This document shows, in pieces, positions 1 to 10,011 of a stretch of 32,214 bases of DNA. The number at the start of each line of letters is the position of its first letter. The first letter of the stretch is position 1. The position numbers were made by a program, and so were the translations under genes. Location: positions 1 to 32,214 of the forward strand of contig JARGOD010000056.1 of assembly GCA_029210205.1 (NCBI GenBank), given 5' to 3'. The notes below the pieces were generated by a model. That model did no database searches and was not told where the DNA came from. It worked only from the letters and a program-made list of their open reading frames with translations. The DNA is from Verrucomicrobiales bacterium. GTDB lineage: Bacteria; Verrucomicrobiota; Verrucomicrobiia; Verrucomicrobiales; DEV007.

Positions 1-2854
1 GATCCTTCTGCGCGTAGCGATAGTTGCCGATCGATTCGCGGAGGCTGTCCATTTCATAGAGATGCTCCTGCCAAAGTTGGTCGATGCTGTGAAGGATGAC
101 AAAACGCTCGAGACCTTCGACCTGTTCCGGGTCTTCGTGTTTCGTCTTAACTTCGTAGGCGGCTTTAACCTGATCGATAAGGAAGTCGAGATTCTCTTCC
201 GCGTTGCGCGATTCCAGATTGGCGTCTTCGGCAGTGAGGCCAAGAGGAAATTGCAGGTTAAACGCATTGAGAGTTGCGACGGGATCGAGTTCGCCGGATT
301 CCATGTCGAAGCAATCCCGGAGGAGGGGAGGCATCGCATCTTCGATGATTTCAGTGATGAGGGCGTGAGGATCTTCGGTCGTGAGAACATCGTTCCGGTA
401 TCCGTAGACGACGGTCCGCTGATTGTTCATGACGTCGTCATACTCAAGAATGTGCTTTCGAGAGAGGTAGTCACGCTGCTCGACCTTTTTCTGAGCATTT
501 TCGACAGATTTGTTGAGCCACGGATGCTCAAGCTCCTGGCCCTCTTCGAGACCAAAGCGATCCATCATCTTGGTCATTCGCTCGGCGGCGCCGAACTGCA
601 TCATGAGGTCATCCTCGAAACTGACGTAAAAGACTGACATCCCGGGGTCACCCTGACGTGAACAACGTCCGCGAAGCTGGCGGTCGACCCGGCGACTGCG
701 ATGGCGTTCTGTTGCAATCACGAAAAGTCCGCCCTTTTCCCCGATTCCTTCACCGAGTTTAATGTCCGTTCCCCGGCCGGCCATGTTCGTGGCGACGGTG
801 ACGGCACCGGGTTGACCGGCGCGGGCGACGATCTCAGCCTCCTGAAGGTGGAATTTTGCGTTAAGAACGGAGTGAGGGATTTTCGCCATTTTCAGCATGC
901 GGGCGAGAACCTCGGAGGATTCGACGCTTGCTGTTCCAAGGAGAACCGGCTGCTCTTCGGCATGTCGTTCCCGCACGAGATCGATGACCGCTTTGAATTT
1001 CTCACGCTGCGTTTTAAAAATCTTATCGTTGAGATCTTCCCGGGCTATGGGGCGGTTCGTCGGGACGACGAGAACTTCCAGTTTGTAGATGTCATGGAAT
1101 TCTGCCGCTTCAGTTTCGGCTGTTCCGGTCATGCCGCCGAGCTTCTCATACAGGCGGAAGTAGTTCTGAATCGTAATCGAAGCATAGGTCTGGGTCTCGC
1201 CTTCGATCGTGACTCCTTCTTTAGCTTCGACAGCCTGATGTAGACCGTCTGACCAGCGACGTCCGGACATCTTACGACCGGTGTTCTCGTCAACGATCAT
1301 GACCTTGTTGTCCTCGACCACGTAGTGCACATCTTTCTCGTAAAGAGTGTAGGCACGCATGAGCTGAGAGATGGTGTGCATCTTTTCAGCCTGAGCAGCC
1401 ATCTTCGTTTGGAGCTCAGTCTTCTGCTTGGCTTTTTGGGAGTCAGAGTAGCTTTCGTTTCCATCAATGGACGAAAACGCCTCTGAGAGATCTGGAAGAA
1501 CAAAGGCTTCGGGCTCGTTCGGGCTGAGGAATTGGCGGCCTTTTTCCGTCAGTTCAGCTTCGTGCTGCTTCGGGTCGAGTGTGAAGTAGAGCTCCTCTTT
1601 GAGGGCGAAGAGGGCAGTCTTCTGTGGATCGCGATAAAATTCGAGTTCGGCTTTTTCCATGGCCCGTCGAATTTCGGCATCTTCCATCGCGCGGAGGAGC
1701 GCGCGATTTCTAGGCATGCCCAGTTTCAGCTTGAAGAACATAGTTCCTGCTTCGGCAGTATTCCCGGCCTCGAATTCCTTCTTCGCCTCTTGGGCAAGAT
1801 CGTTGCAGAGTGCGGTCTGTTTTCGGAAAAGGTTCTGTATTTGCCCTTTGTAGTTATCGAACTGCTGATCCTGTCTCACCGTGACGGGGCCGGAAATAAT
1901 GAGCGGTGTTCTTGCTTCATCGACGAGAACGGAGTCGACTTCGTCAATGAGTGCGAAGTAGTGGTTTCTCTGAACTTGCTGAGAAGCTTCCTGCGTCATT
2001 CCATTGTCGCGCAGGTAATCGAAACCGAACTCGCTCGCAGTTCCATATGTGATGTCCCGCTCGTACATCTCTTTTCGAATCGGACCTCTCTGATCATTTT
2101 GAATGCAGCCGACGGTGAGGCCGAGCCATTCGAAAAGATATCCCATCCACTCTGAGTCACGTCGGGCGAGGTAGTCGTTGACGGTGATAACATGGACGCC
2201 CATGCCGGTGAGGGCATTGAGGTAAACGGGAAGGGTCGCAACGAGCGTCTTACCTTCACCGGTTGCCATTTCCGCAATCATTCCGCGATGTAAGCCGATG
2301 CCACCGATGAGCTGGACGTCAAAGTGGACCATTTCCCACTTCACGGGGTGGTCGCAAACATTCCATTCCTGACCGCAGAGGCGTCGGGCGGTATTTTTAA
2401 CGACGGCGTAAGCTTCGGGTAGGATCTTTTCGAGATAGGCTGCCCGCGCCGCTGGAAATTTTTCTTTCAGCTCGGCGAAGAGGCGCTGCGCTGAGAGGAT
2501 CTGCTCGATAACCGCTTCATTCTCAAGTCCGGAGACTTCTTCGGGTTTCGTGAATCCATCTGCGTCGCGAAACTCATCCGCGAGATTACCGAATCGCTCT
2601 GACCATCCGGTGAGGACCTCTCGGTTTTCATCTCCGGTGCGAGCTTTGAGCATCCGCTCACTGAACGAAGTGACGCGAAGGTCGTAGCGGCTGAGGTGCT
2701 CTTTCCAGGCTGTTGTCTTGTCTTTGAGGACCTGATCCGGCTCATTCTGAAGTGTGATTTCGATCTCGTTTATGCGCTCGACAAGGGGCGCGACCTTCTT
2801 GAGGACGCGCTGATTGCGGCTGCCAACGATGAGTTTAAGAATGAACTTAAGCAT
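1..2854 (-). CDS. secA: Preprotein translocase ATPase SecA (3' end outside window)
   Basis: SecA is the cytosolic motor ATPase that pushes unfolded preproteins through SecYEG. The minus frame is open from an ATG at 2854 to the window edge (951 codons). It begins MLKFILKLIVGSRNQR, the classic SecA N-terminus. Walker A (EMATGEGKT) has its Lys at residue 202, and Walker B (LIDEVDSVLVDEART) lies near residues 303-317. The last visible residues (QLWQEHLYEMDSLRESIG...YAQKD) match the helical scaffold/wing end of the motor core, so the missing part is the linker and C-tail. Walker A sits about 94 residues later than in E. coli SecA, mainly through an acidic/helical insertion at roughly residues 60-135. 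No clear SD precedes the ATG. Identification is certain; the total length is unknown. Confidence 0.97.
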   Translation of the reverse strand, partial: MLKFILKLIVGSRNQRVLKKVAPLVERINEIEITLQNEPDQVLKDKTTAWKEHLSRYDLRVTSFSERMLKARTGDENREVLTGWSERFGNLADEFRDADGFTKPEEVSGLENEAVIEQILSAQRLFAELKEKFPAARAAYLEKILPEAYAVVKNTARRLCGQEWNVCDHPVKWEMVHFDVQLIGGIGLHRGMIAEMATGEGKTLVATLPVYLNALTGMGVHVITVNDYLARRDSEWMGYLFEWLGLTVGCIQNDQRGPIRKEMYERDITYGTASEFGFDYLRDNGMTQEASQQVQRNHYFALIDEVDSVLVDEARTPLIISGPVTVRQDQQFDNYKGQIQNLFRKQTALCNDLAQEAKKEFEAGNTAEAGTMFFKLKLGMPRNRALLRAMEDAEIRRAMEKAELEFYRDPQKTALFALKEELYFTLDPKQHEAELTEKGRQFLSPNEPEAFVLPDLSEAFSSIDGNESYSDSQKAKQKTELQTKMAAQAEKMHTISQLMRAYTLYEKDVHYVVEDNKVMIVDENTGRKMSGRRWSDGLHQAVEAKEGVTIEGETQTYASITIQNYFRLYEKLGGMTGTAETEAAEFHDIYKLEVLVVPTNRPIAREDLNDKIFKTQREKFKAVIDLVRERHAEEQPVLLGTASVESSEVLARMLKMAKIPHSVLNAKFHLQEAEIVARAGQPGAVTVATNMAGRGTDIKLGEGIGEKGGLFVIATERHRSRRVDRQLRGRCSRQGDPGMSVFYVSFEDDLMMQFGAAERMTKMMDRFGLEEGQELEHPWLNKSVENAQKKVEQRDYLSRKHILEYDDVMNNQRTVVYGYRNDVLTTEDPHALITEIIEDAMPPLLRDCFDMESGELDPVATLNAFNLQFPLGLTAEDANLESRNAEENLDFLIDQVKAAYEVKTKHEDPEQVEGLERFVILHSIDQLWQEHLYEMDSLRESIGNYRYAQKD

Positions 2855-2951
2855 GGTCTGGGGTCTAAAAAGATTAAGGAAGACGAAGCATACGGTATTT
2901 CAGACTTTTTTCAGTCACTTTTGCCTCGTCGAAATATGAATTGGAATCGCC

Positions 2952-3719
2952 CTAGGAGTGGCGGCGCAGGAATTCGTCAGCGAGCGCTCGATAGGCTACT
3001 GATCCGGAACAGGACGGGGCATAATCAATGATGGTTTGACCGTAGCTGGGCGCTTCGCCAAGGCGAATGTTCCGGGGAATGATCGTTTCGTAGGTGACTT
3101 CGGGAAAATACTCACGCACATCGTTGATGACCATCGAGGACAGGTTGGTTCGGCTGTCGGCCATCGTCATGACGATACCTTCCAGCACGACATTTGAATT
3201 GGCTCCTGACTCTTTGATCTGCTGATGAACTCCTACGATCTTCGAAAGCCCTTCAAGGCCGAAATACTCACACTGGAGAGGAACGATTAACTCATCAGCG
3301 GCTGCGAGGGCTGATGTCATCAAGACTCCGAGAGATGGCGGGCAGTCCATGAGAAGGTAATCCGCCGGATTTGATCGCTTGAACGGCTCGAGAAGATTCT
3401 TCAGACGCACGAGGTGATCATCCTCCCGCGCCATTTCGATCTCGCAACCCGCGAGGTCCATATCACAGGGAATGATTGAGAGATGTTCATACTTGGTCGC
3501 CCGGACGAGTTCAGTGACATCTCCTCCGCCGATGAGGTGCTGATAAATACTCGGGTGTTCGCCGGGTGTGAAATCAAGGGCACTGGTTGAATTGGCCTGC
3601 GGATCCAGATCGAGAACGATAACGCTGACTCCTCGTTCTGCGAGGCAGGCTCCCAGATTCACCGAAGTCGTGGTTTTTCCGACGCCTCCTTTTTGGTTGG
3701 CAATGGCAATAGTTTTCAT
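2952..3719 (-). CDS. parA: ParA/Soj-family chromosome partitioning ATPase
   Basis: ParA-type P-loop ATPase (255 aa), which binds DNA nonspecifically as an ATP dimer and positions ParB-bound DNA or other cargo. Seen directly: deviant Walker A KGGVGKTT at residues 10-17, Walker A' DLDPQAN at 37-43, Walker B-like LLMDCPPSLG near residue 125, and the family's LEGLSKI stretch. The length is that of a chromosomal Soj protein without an N-terminal HTH. No parB lies next to it in the window: secA is 97 bp downstream, and a divergent peptidase gene is upstream. It may therefore be an orphan ParA or have its ParB elsewhere. The start ATG is at 3719. Confidence 0.93.
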   Translation of the reverse strand: MKTIAIANQKGGVGKTTTSVNLGACLAERGVSVIVLDLDPQANSTSALDFTPGEHPSIYQHLIGGGDVTELVRATKYEHLSIIPCDMDLAGCEIEMAREDDHLVRLKNLLEPFKRSNPADYLLMDCPPSLGVLMTSALAAADELIVPLQCEYFGLEGLSKIVGVHQQIKESGANSNVVLEGIVMTMADSRTNLSSMVINDVREYFPEVTYETIIPRNIRLGEAPSYGQTIIDYAPSCSGSVAYRALADEFLRRHS

Positions 3720-3941
3720 GGGGAAGGGTGCTGAAAAGAGGGTGGGCTGGAAAGTTGCCCGATCCTACGCGAGGCGAAAGGAAAAAAGGGCAACATTCGG
3801 GAAAAGTTTCGGCCGGCGAAATTTGTGTTGGTCGGCTGATATTCATTGAAGTGAGCTGGGGAGAAAACGGGCCATTTCCAAAGGACGCTCATTGATTGGA
3901 GAATCTGCAAGACTGTGGAAATTCCCGACTTGCATTGAGAG
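3720..3941. promoter_or_regulatory. Divergent intergenic region between parA and the D,D-carboxypeptidase gene
   Basis: Both flanking genes read away from this stretch of about 220 bp, so it must hold their promoters. It contains a 7-bp inverted repeat, GTTGCCC at 3754-3760 and GGGCAAC at 3788-3794, separated by an A/G-rich spacer. I could not assign -35/-10 boxes with confidence. Confidence 0.35.
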
Positions 3942-5222
3942 GTGGCCTTTGGTGTAGTGATCTCACTGAAAACGAGATTCCAGCTTTCATCGTCGGAATC
4001 CGCTAAGCGCCTCCAAAGTGCGATGATAGCGGCTACACTCTGTTGCGGTGTTTATCCAATCGCAGCTCAGGAAGAGGCTTCTGCTGAGCCGACTCCGGAA
4101 GCAGAAGGCACTGAAGCTGTTGCTGCCGCTGAGGCGAACGAGGGCGTCGTCGACACTCCTTCGTCTTCGGAGGACTCATCAGGCGAGTCGGAAGCAAAGG
4201 AAGAAAAGACTCCGGAAGAGATTCGTGAAGAGATGCTGGAACGGCTCGCGGATCAGTTGTCGAAACGCATGAAATCGTTGAAGGAGCGAGAGCGGGCGCT
4301 GGAGGTTCGCGAAAATGCGCTCGGGGAACGCGAAGAAGCGCTTGGAGATCGAGAGCGGATGATGGGTTCGATGGAGGAGCTCCTGCAACTGCGGGAAGAG
4401 GTGATCCAGCGCCGGGAAGAGCTCCCTCCACCACAATCCTGGAATGGCCCGGATGCTCCCTCAGTCTATGGGCGCTACGCTGCGGTGTTGGATGGAAAAA
4501 CGATGCAGTTTTATCACAAGAAGAATGCGGAATCCCGCACTCCGGTGGCGAGCACACAAAAGCTGGTGACGGCTCTTGTTGTCTGCCATGAGGGCGACCT
4601 TGACCGGCTCGTCGTAGTTCCTCGCGAGGTCTACGATGTCGAGCCGACAGTGGTCGGAGTTAAACCGGGGGAAAAATACACGAGGCGGCAAATGCTGACT
4701 TCACTGCTCGTGAAAAGCGGAAACGATATTGCAGCGACACTGGCAATCGACAATGCAGGATCGATTGAGGCCTTCGCTGAGAAGATGAATGCCTTCGCGA
4801 AATATATCGGAATGATTGATTCAAACTTTGTGAATCCCCACGGGCTTCCCGCTGAGGGGCAATACTCAACCGCGAGGGATATCGCGATTGCCGCGTATGA
4901 GGCTTATCAGGTCCCGGATATTCGCGAAATGGTCAACAAACCGGTTTATGAATTTGTATTCAACAGCGGAGATATCCGCATGCTGTATAACACGAACAAA
5001 GTGCTCACCTCCTTTGAGGGATGCAACGGCATGAAGACCGGTTTTACTTACGCGGCCGGCAACTGTCTCGTGTCGAGTGCTCATGTCGATGGGAATGATC
5101 GAATCTCGGTGGTGATTAAAAGCGCACGACCACATGTTTGGGAGGACAGTAAAAAATTACTCCGATGGTCGCTGGATCTTGAGATGGACGGACCACTCGA
5201 TGACTTAGCCCTGGTCAGGTGA
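3942..5222 (+). CDS. Exported serine D-Ala-D-Ala carboxypeptidase (peptidase S11) with N-terminal coiled coil
   Basis: Penicillin-binding-protein-5-like enzyme that trims the terminal D-Ala from peptidoglycan stem peptides in the periplasm. All three active-site motifs are present: SxxK as S204-T-Q-K207, SGN at 259-261 and KTG at 365-367. Upstream are a signal-peptide-like stretch ([15 protein letters not shown], residues 28-42), an acidic Glu/Ala-rich linker, and a charged coiled coil (about 87-166) built on repeats such as [20 protein letters not shown] coiled coil ahead of the catalytic domain is unusual for S11 enzymes. The start is uncertain: GTG at 3942, GTG at 3957 (which has AGAGGTGG about 11 nt upstream) or ATG at 4023. 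The 3' end overlaps the convergent histidine kinase gene by 8 bp. Confidence 0.9.
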   Translation: MAFGVVISLKTRFQLSSSESAKRLQSAMIAATLCCGVYPIAAQEEASAEPTPEAEGTEAVAAAEANEGVVDTPSSSEDSSGESEAKEEKTPEEIREEMLERLADQLSKRMKSLKERERALEVRENALGEREEALGDRERMMGSMEELLQLREEVIQRREELPPPQSWNGPDAPSVYGRYAAVLDGKTMQFYHKKNAESRTPVASTQKLVTALVVCHEGDLDRLVVVPREVYDVEPTVVGVKPGEKYTRRQMLTSLLVKSGNDIAATLAIDNAGSIEAFAEKMNAFAKYIGMIDSNFVNPHGLPAEGQYSTARDIAIAAYEAYQVPDIREMVNKPVYEFVFNSGDIRMLYNTNKVLTSFEGCNGMKTGFTYAAGNCLVSSAHVDGNDRISVVIKSARPHVWEDSKKLLRWSLDLEMDGPLDDLALVR

Positions 5223-7710
5223 GGGCCCCGGCGGCGTCTTCGACCGCATCAACAATGGCCTGTTTGACGTCATCGACCGAAATAGGCTTGGCAACAAATC
5301 CGTTCATCCCGCCCGAGAGGCAGGAGTCGCGAACTCCCGCAAGAGCATGACCGGTCATCGCGATGATAATCGGTTGACGGGCGAGGCCGAAATTTTGACG
5401 AATCGCTTCGGTCGCGTCGAGTCCGCCCATGACAGGCATTTGAAGATCCATGAAGACGAGATCGATATCGCCTTTAGAGACGCGCTCGACGCCCTTGGCA
5501 CCATTGTTTGCGAACTCGATGTTTTCATAACCCAGTTTTTCGAGCACCATACCGGCGATCTTCTGGTTCATGAGGACATCCTCGACGATAAGGATTCGTG
5601 CGGGATAGCGTTTCGCAAATTCTCCGCCTTTTAAGGAGGTTCCAGTACCAGTCTTCTCGAATTTCGTCTCCGAAACTTCGATTCCCCGCTTCCGCTGAAT
5701 CATACAGACAGCATCCTTCAGGAGTTTAAGTTCTGAAATAGGCTTGTAGAGAGTCCGGATCAAAGGATGTTTGTTCTCGTCGATTCGAATGCTGCTTTCG
5801 CCGATGCTGGAGAGAAAAATGGAAGGGATTTCGTGATGAATCAGTTCATCGGCAAAACGTTTCATGTTCTCCTCCTGCTCCATTGCCATAGGATCAGCGA
5901 TGACGAGATCAGGTCCTTGCGAAGCGATGTGAGAAGCCAGTTCCGGGGTGTATTGTTTCGCAGTTTGAATGTCGACCTGCCACGATTCAAGATAGGTTTT
6001 GAGAAGTTCGTTCAACGCAGCGTTTCGCGTCAGGAGGACGCAGGTCATTCCGTGGAGCGGTTTTTGATTTTCAATTTGGTGCTGTGGCTTGACCGCACCC
6101 TGTTGAGGCACCTCACGGAATGGAATGTTGAAAGCGAATTCAGACCCGATGCCGAGTTCGCTCCGGACGCTTAGTGAACCTCCGAAGTATTGGCAGAGTT
6201 TTTTACTGATGGCGAGGCCAAGGCCGGTTCCTCCGAACCGTCTCGTTGTCGATGCGTCCGCTTGCGTAAATGCTTCGAAAATGCGATCCAGATTCTCTTC
6301 AGCGATACCGATACCAGAGTCCTTCACAGAGACAAGAATCATGGATTCGCTTCCTGATTTCGTTTCACGGGTAGTTAGACTCGCCGTGATGATCACTTCA
6401 CCTTTGTGGGTAAATTTCATCGCATTACCTACGAGGTTAACGAGCACCTGCTTGATTCGCTCCCGGTCTCCGAAGACCATGCTGGGAACGCGTTTCTCAA
6501 TAAAGTAAATCAGTTCGATCTGGCTCTCGGCTGCGTAGTAGGCGAACATTTCGATCGTCTCTTCGATCAGGGCAGTGAGGTCAACAGGCTCGTTTTCGAG
6601 TTCCATTTTCTCAGACTCGAGTTTCGAGAAATCAAGAACGTCATTGATGAGGTGAACGAGCGACTGGCCACTCGATCTCATGATTTGAACGAGTTCTTTC
6701 TGCTCACTCGTGAGAGGGGTCTCGATGAGAAGGCTTGTTGTTCCGATGATTCCGTTCATCGGAGTCCTGATCTCGTGACTCATGTTAGCGAGAAAGTCCG
6801 ATTTGGCTTCCTGGGCGACTTCTGCCTGTTGCTTAGAGATTTGAATCTCGTGAATGGATTCTTCGAACTGCGAAGTCGTTCGGCGCAGGCTTTCGGCCAT
6901 AAGGTTGAAGCTTGCGTGAATGCGTTCGATCTCAGGAGGACCAGATTCCTTGAGACGATAGTCATATCGGCCTTCGCTGACCGTCTTCATTCCTTCAGAC
7001 AGACCCTTGAGACGCTGGGAAAACCACGCTCCCATAAAAATCAGTGAGATGAGCAGCGGAACAATTCCGATGAGAGGGAAGAGGTGGCGAAGATCGAGAA
7101 CGCTCGTCAGTCGCAAAATGCCGGAACTAACGACGGACTCCGTCGCGACATAGATTGTCTGATCCCCGAATCGTGTTGGAAAGACGGCCCGTAGGGTCAT
7201 CGATTTTGCGTTGGAATTTCCAAAGCTGGATCGGAGAACGTTCGTCGCTGCGTCTAGATCTTCGACTTCGCCGGAGAAACCGCGGAATAGAGGGCGCCCC
7301 GTGGTGATAACATCGAGGAGCATAGATGACAACATGGCCCCTTCTTCCGCTTCAAAAGTGGCTGACTCGCGGGAAAAGGCAGTTTTGGGCCCACCTCCCG
7401 ATTCGTCGATACTGAAAATCTTAACCTGAGCCACAGGATCTTTCGAGAGCGTGTAGTTGATGGCGTTGAGAAAGCTGTCGACCTCGTTGAGAGCCGCCTT
7501 ATTACCGGCCTCAAGTTTCCGCAGGAAGTCCGGGGAAAGCTCCCGTGAAAATTCCGCGACGACGGAGTAAAATCTCTCGTTCAGATTTCTCTTCGCATTC
7601 TTCGCTTCATGTAAGTAGGTGATACCAAGGCCCAATACGGCTCCTGCGGCAGCCATAAGAAGGCTGGCGCAAAGCAAGGTGAATCCAAGAGATGGCCTAC
7701 GAGAAAGCAT
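5215..7710 (-). CDS. Hybrid sensor histidine kinase with pseudo-receiver and receiver domains
   Basis: Membrane-bound two-component sensor (831 aa). Order: TM1 (about 10-32), extracytoplasmic sensor (33-205) with no recognised fold, TM2 (210-230), HAMP (231-285), HisKA with [10 protein letters not shown] and phospho-acceptor H312, and HATPase_c with the N box around [15 protein letters not shown] and GGTGLGL. A first receiver-like domain (about 554-672) keeps D606 and K656 but lacks the acidic pair at its start, so it is probably degenerate. A second receiver (about 704-825) is complete: LIVEDV, D755 in FMDLQMP, and Lys in AKPIS. No response regulator with an output domain is adjacent, so the partner is unknown. 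The 3' end overlaps the convergent carboxypeptidase gene by 8 bp. Confidence 0.93.
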   Translation of the reverse strand: MLSRRPSLGFTLLCASLLMAAAGAVLGLGITYLHEAKNAKRNLNERFYSVVAEFSRELSPDFLRKLEAGNKAALNEVDSFLNAINYTLSKDPVAQVKIFSIDESGGGPKTAFSRESATFEAEEGAMLSSMLLDVITTGRPLFRGFSGEVEDLDAATNVLRSSFGNSNAKSMTLRAVFPTRFGDQTIYVATESVVSSGILRLTSVLDLRHLFPLIGIVPLLISLIFMGAWFSQRLKGLSEGMKTVSEGRYDYRLKESGPPEIERIHASFNLMAESLRRTTSQFEESIHEIQISKQQAEVAQEAKSDFLANMSHEIRTPMNGIIGTTSLLIETPLTSEQKELVQIMRSSGQSLVHLINDVLDFSKLESEKMELENEPVDLTALIEETIEMFAYYAAESQIELIYFIEKRVPSMVFGDRERIKQVLVNLVGNAMKFTHKGEVIITASLTTRETKSGSESMILVSVKDSGIGIAEENLDRIFEAFTQADASTTRRFGGTGLGLAISKKLCQYFGGSLSVRSELGIGSEFAFNIPFREVPQQGAVKPQHQIENQKPLHGMTCVLLTRNAALNELLKTYLESWQVDIQTAKQYTPELASHIASQGPDLVIADPMAMEQEENMKRFADELIHHEIPSIFLSSIGESSIRIDENKHPLIRTLYKPISELKLLKDAVCMIQRKRGIEVSETKFEKTGTGTSLKGGEFAKRYPARILIVEDVLMNQKIAGMVLEKLGYENIEFANNGAKGVERVSKGDIDLVFMDLQMPVMGGLDATEAIRQNFGLARQPIIIAMTGHALAGVRDSCLSGGMNGFVAKPISVDDVKQAIVDAVEDAAGALT

Positions 7711-7834
7711 CGACTTAATATCGTAGCCTAAGACTGTTAATCAATATGAAAATGATAATTTCCATAATTAATTTGAATGATTGATTACTTGAAGAGATCG
7801 GGCGCCTGATCTAGGGTCGCGCTCGCCCAAAAAA
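7711..7834. promoter_or_regulatory. AT-rich divergent spacer between the histidine kinase gene and tRNA-Val
   Basis: This spacer is clearly richer in A/T than its neighbours, notably at 7725-7790. By position it must carry the promoter of the minus-strand kinase gene and that of the plus-strand tRNA gene. I do not assign individual boxes. Confidence 0.35.
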
Positions 7835-7906
7835 GCGCGGTTAGCTCAGGGGTAGAGCACCTCGTTCACACCGAGGGGGCCACTGGTTCAAATCCAGTAC
7901 CGCGCA
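7835..7906 (+). tRNA. tRNA-Val (anticodon CAC)
   Basis: A full cloverleaf of 72 nt can be folded by eye. The acceptor GCGCGGT pairs with ACCGCGC, the D arm is GCTC/GAGC, the anticodon stem is CCTCG/CGAGG with loop TTCACAC (anticodon CAC, valine), and the T arm is ACTGG-TTCAAAT-CCAGT. The discriminator is A. CCA is not encoded. Seven T residues follow directly (7907-7913). Confidence 0.96.
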
Positions 7907-7914
7907 TTTTTTTC

Positions 7915-7932
7915 TCCGGCGTTCATGCCGGA
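7915..7932. repeat. Inverted repeat (6-bp stem, 6-nt loop) downstream of tRNA-Val
   Basis: TCCGGC at 7915-7920 and GCCGGA at 7927-7932 form a perfect stem. The T run lies before the stem on the plus strand and no T run follows it, so it does not look like a canonical terminator for the tRNA. The rest of 7933-8137 holds no supported gene. Confidence 0.4.
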
Positions 7933-8137
7933 ATTCCATCCCGATACGGGAGTGAATTTGATGAGTTCGAGAGAGAACTTTCAGCCCTGAGCGCACTCCG
8001 GAGTTGGGTAATAACCCTACCTTCCGGGTCGTGGAGGACGATGTGGGGATTCCCAAAACCCCGTATTCCATCATCAGCTTCTGATTCTCTGACTGATCAG
8101 CATTCAGGCAAGCCCAGATTGACTGATTGTGAAATAG

Positions 8138-9964
8138 CTACTTCTTGTCTTTGTTCGGGTCGTAAAAAATGCGGATGTCTGCCTCAGTAGTCCCCAGCAG
8201 TTCCTGCGCCCGTTTCAAAGCGTTCCTTGTTGAGAGATTCGGATTCTTAGGATTGTTCGCGAAGATGTTACTCCGCCCAATTACCTCGACTGTCCCGGCA
8301 TTCTTGAGAACGCGATAGACCTCTTTCGTTGCACCGCTGATGATAACATGACGATCATGCGTGTTGAGAAACTGGACCATTTCTTCCAGGGCGACGACGC
8401 TGGTAGCATCAAGATGTCGGGCGTTTTTCAACCTCAGGATAATGACTCGCAAGTCTGGATCGAGAGATGTTTTCTGGATTTGAGTGCGGAACAATTCCGC
8501 CGCTCCAAAGAAGAGGTCTCCCTCGACGTGAACGATCGAAATCGCGGGCATCGGTCGAGTCCGTTTTTCACCAGCTTCGCGCAATTCCCCCTGTTCGGAG
8601 AACTCGTATTCGGTGAGATAGGGGCGGCTAGCAGCGCGAAGATAAAGCATGATCGAAATACCAACACCGAGGAATATTGCCACATTCAAGGGCATGACGA
8701 GGGCTGCGATGAAAGTTGTCAGAAGCACCGCTGCATCAGAGGAAGTCGCGTAGAGCGAAATACGAATATGATGACGATTGATGACAGAAGCGGCGATACA
8801 CATCACGAGCATGGCGAGGCTGCATTTCGGGACATGCACCATGTAATCACCCAGAAGAAGTAGGCCCACGACGCACAACATTCCGCTGATGATGCTGGAA
8901 AGCCGGGAGACTGCACCGCTCGAAAAATTGAGGGCAGATCGGGTCAGTGACCCTGAAGCCGGCATTCCACCGCTGACGGAAGCAGCAAGGTTTGCCATGC
9001 CGACGCTAAGCATATCCTGATTCACATCGGGACGATCACCAACCCGGCTTGCGAGTGTCTTTGACATCACAGAATTTTCGAGGGCGGCAAGAAATGCAAT
9101 TGAGAAGGCCAGCCCAATGAGGCGGCTCAAATCGGTGAATATACCGCGGCTGCTGATCTCGGGGAGCCTTGGTTTCAAATCTGAGATCGCAAACGCTTCA
9201 AAGGTGGCAACCTCCCAGTTTGCGTAGCGATGGAGAAAATAATAGGAAGCGGAAACGAGGAGCAGAGTGATCGCAAATACGGGCAACTGAGGTAGTTTTC
9301 TCCTCAGGAAAAACCACACCAAAAAGGTGGCTATGGAAAGAATCACGGGCTGCCATTTCAGGTGCGTAAATTCTGCTGCGGTTCCTTGAACAATAGTGAA
9401 AAATGTTTTCGGGCCCTCTGAGACAGTTTCGGGTAGTTCCACGCCCATGACGTGCCGCATCTGATTGGCAATGATGAGCACGGCTGCACCGGTGATGTAG
9501 CCAACGACGACAGAGCGGCTGACATATTGCACCAGTTCAGCAACCCGGAAAAGCGCTCCAATCGTGAGAAGAACTCCGACCATGAGAGCAAGCATCGGAA
9601 GGTAGAAAAGACGATCAGCGGCGGAGAATGCAGCAAAGCTGGCGAACAGCATGAAGGCGGTTGCATTTGTCGGGCCGAGAATAGTATGCCGTGATCCCGC
9701 AAAGAGAGGAGCAATAATGGCCGCGATTGCTCCCGAAACAATGCCATACTGAATTGGAAGTTCGGCGATAACCGCGTAAGCCATTCCCTGCGGAAAAGCG
9801 AGAAGAGCGACGTTCAATCCCGAAAGGGCGTCCGACCTGAGATCCTTCGGGCGGTAGCCTTGAAACGAATTCCGGATCGGAAGAAAGTCGATCGAGTTTT
9901 CCCCAATGAAACTTCCGATCCTGTGTCCCAGTCTTCTAAAAAGCCAGCGATTCCGTCTCCTCAT
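8138..9964 (-). CDS. SulP (SLC26-type) anion/sulfate transporter with C-terminal STAS domain
   Basis: Inner-membrane anion transporter of the SulP family (608 aa), whose members carry sulfate, bicarbonate or other anions. The family signature region is at residues 51-70 (NVALLAFPQGMAYAVIAELP). Hydrophobic segments alternate to about residue 440. A cytosolic STAS domain follows (about 470-580), with VIILRLKN and HLDATSVVALEEMVQFL (D519, S522) at the place of the SpoIIAA phosphorylation loop. The substrate cannot be told from sequence. It lies 47 bp downstream of the RND permease on the same strand, so read-through from the efflux operon is possible, although a 12-bp palindrome sits in the gap. 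Confidence 0.92.
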   Translation of the reverse strand: MRRRNRWLFRRLGHRIGSFIGENSIDFLPIRNSFQGYRPKDLRSDALSGLNVALLAFPQGMAYAVIAELPIQYGIVSGAIAAIIAPLFAGSRHTILGPTNATAFMLFASFAAFSAADRLFYLPMLALMVGVLLTIGALFRVAELVQYVSRSVVVGYITGAAVLIIANQMRHVMGVELPETVSEGPKTFFTIVQGTAAEFTHLKWQPVILSIATFLVWFFLRRKLPQLPVFAITLLLVSASYYFLHRYANWEVATFEAFAISDLKPRLPEISSRGIFTDLSRLIGLAFSIAFLAALENSVMSKTLASRVGDRPDVNQDMLSVGMANLAASVSGGMPASGSLTRSALNFSSGAVSRLSSIISGMLCVVGLLLLGDYMVHVPKCSLAMLVMCIAASVINRHHIRISLYATSSDAAVLLTTFIAALVMPLNVAIFLGVGISIMLYLRAASRPYLTEYEFSEQGELREAGEKRTRPMPAISIVHVEGDLFFGAAELFRTQIQKTSLDPDLRVIILRLKNARHLDATSVVALEEMVQFLNTHDRHVIISGATKEVYRVLKNAGTVEVIGRSNIFANNPKNPNLSTRNALKRAQELLGTTEADIRIFYDPNKDKK

Positions 9965-9976
9965 ACAATGGTCGCG

Positions 9977-9988
9977 TCCAATATTGGA
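9977..9988. promoter_or_regulatory. 12-bp perfect palindrome between the RND permease and SulP genes
   Basis: TCCAATATTGGA is self-complementary and lies 13 bp upstream of the SulP start codon, within the 47-bp gap. It could be an operator for SulP. A 12-bp palindrome alone is modest evidence. Confidence 0.35.
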
Positions 9989-10011
9989 TCAGGCTGCGTG
10001 GATAACAACGC

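Noticed and set aside
62..1243. Long plus-strand ORFs in the first 2.2 kb
   Set aside because: They are complements of secA, whose minus frame shows all SecA motifs without interruption.
7915..7932. Hairpin after tRNA-Val as a rho-independent terminator
   Set aside because: The T run precedes the stem on the plus strand and nothing T-rich follows it; on the minus strand the stem is followed by A, not T.
7841..8074. 77-codon minus-strand ORF across tRNA-Val (ends in DLNQWPPRCERGALPLS)
   Set aside because: This is the well-known antisense reading of a tRNA gene; its 3' half is entirely the tRNA complement and the remainder is not protein-like.
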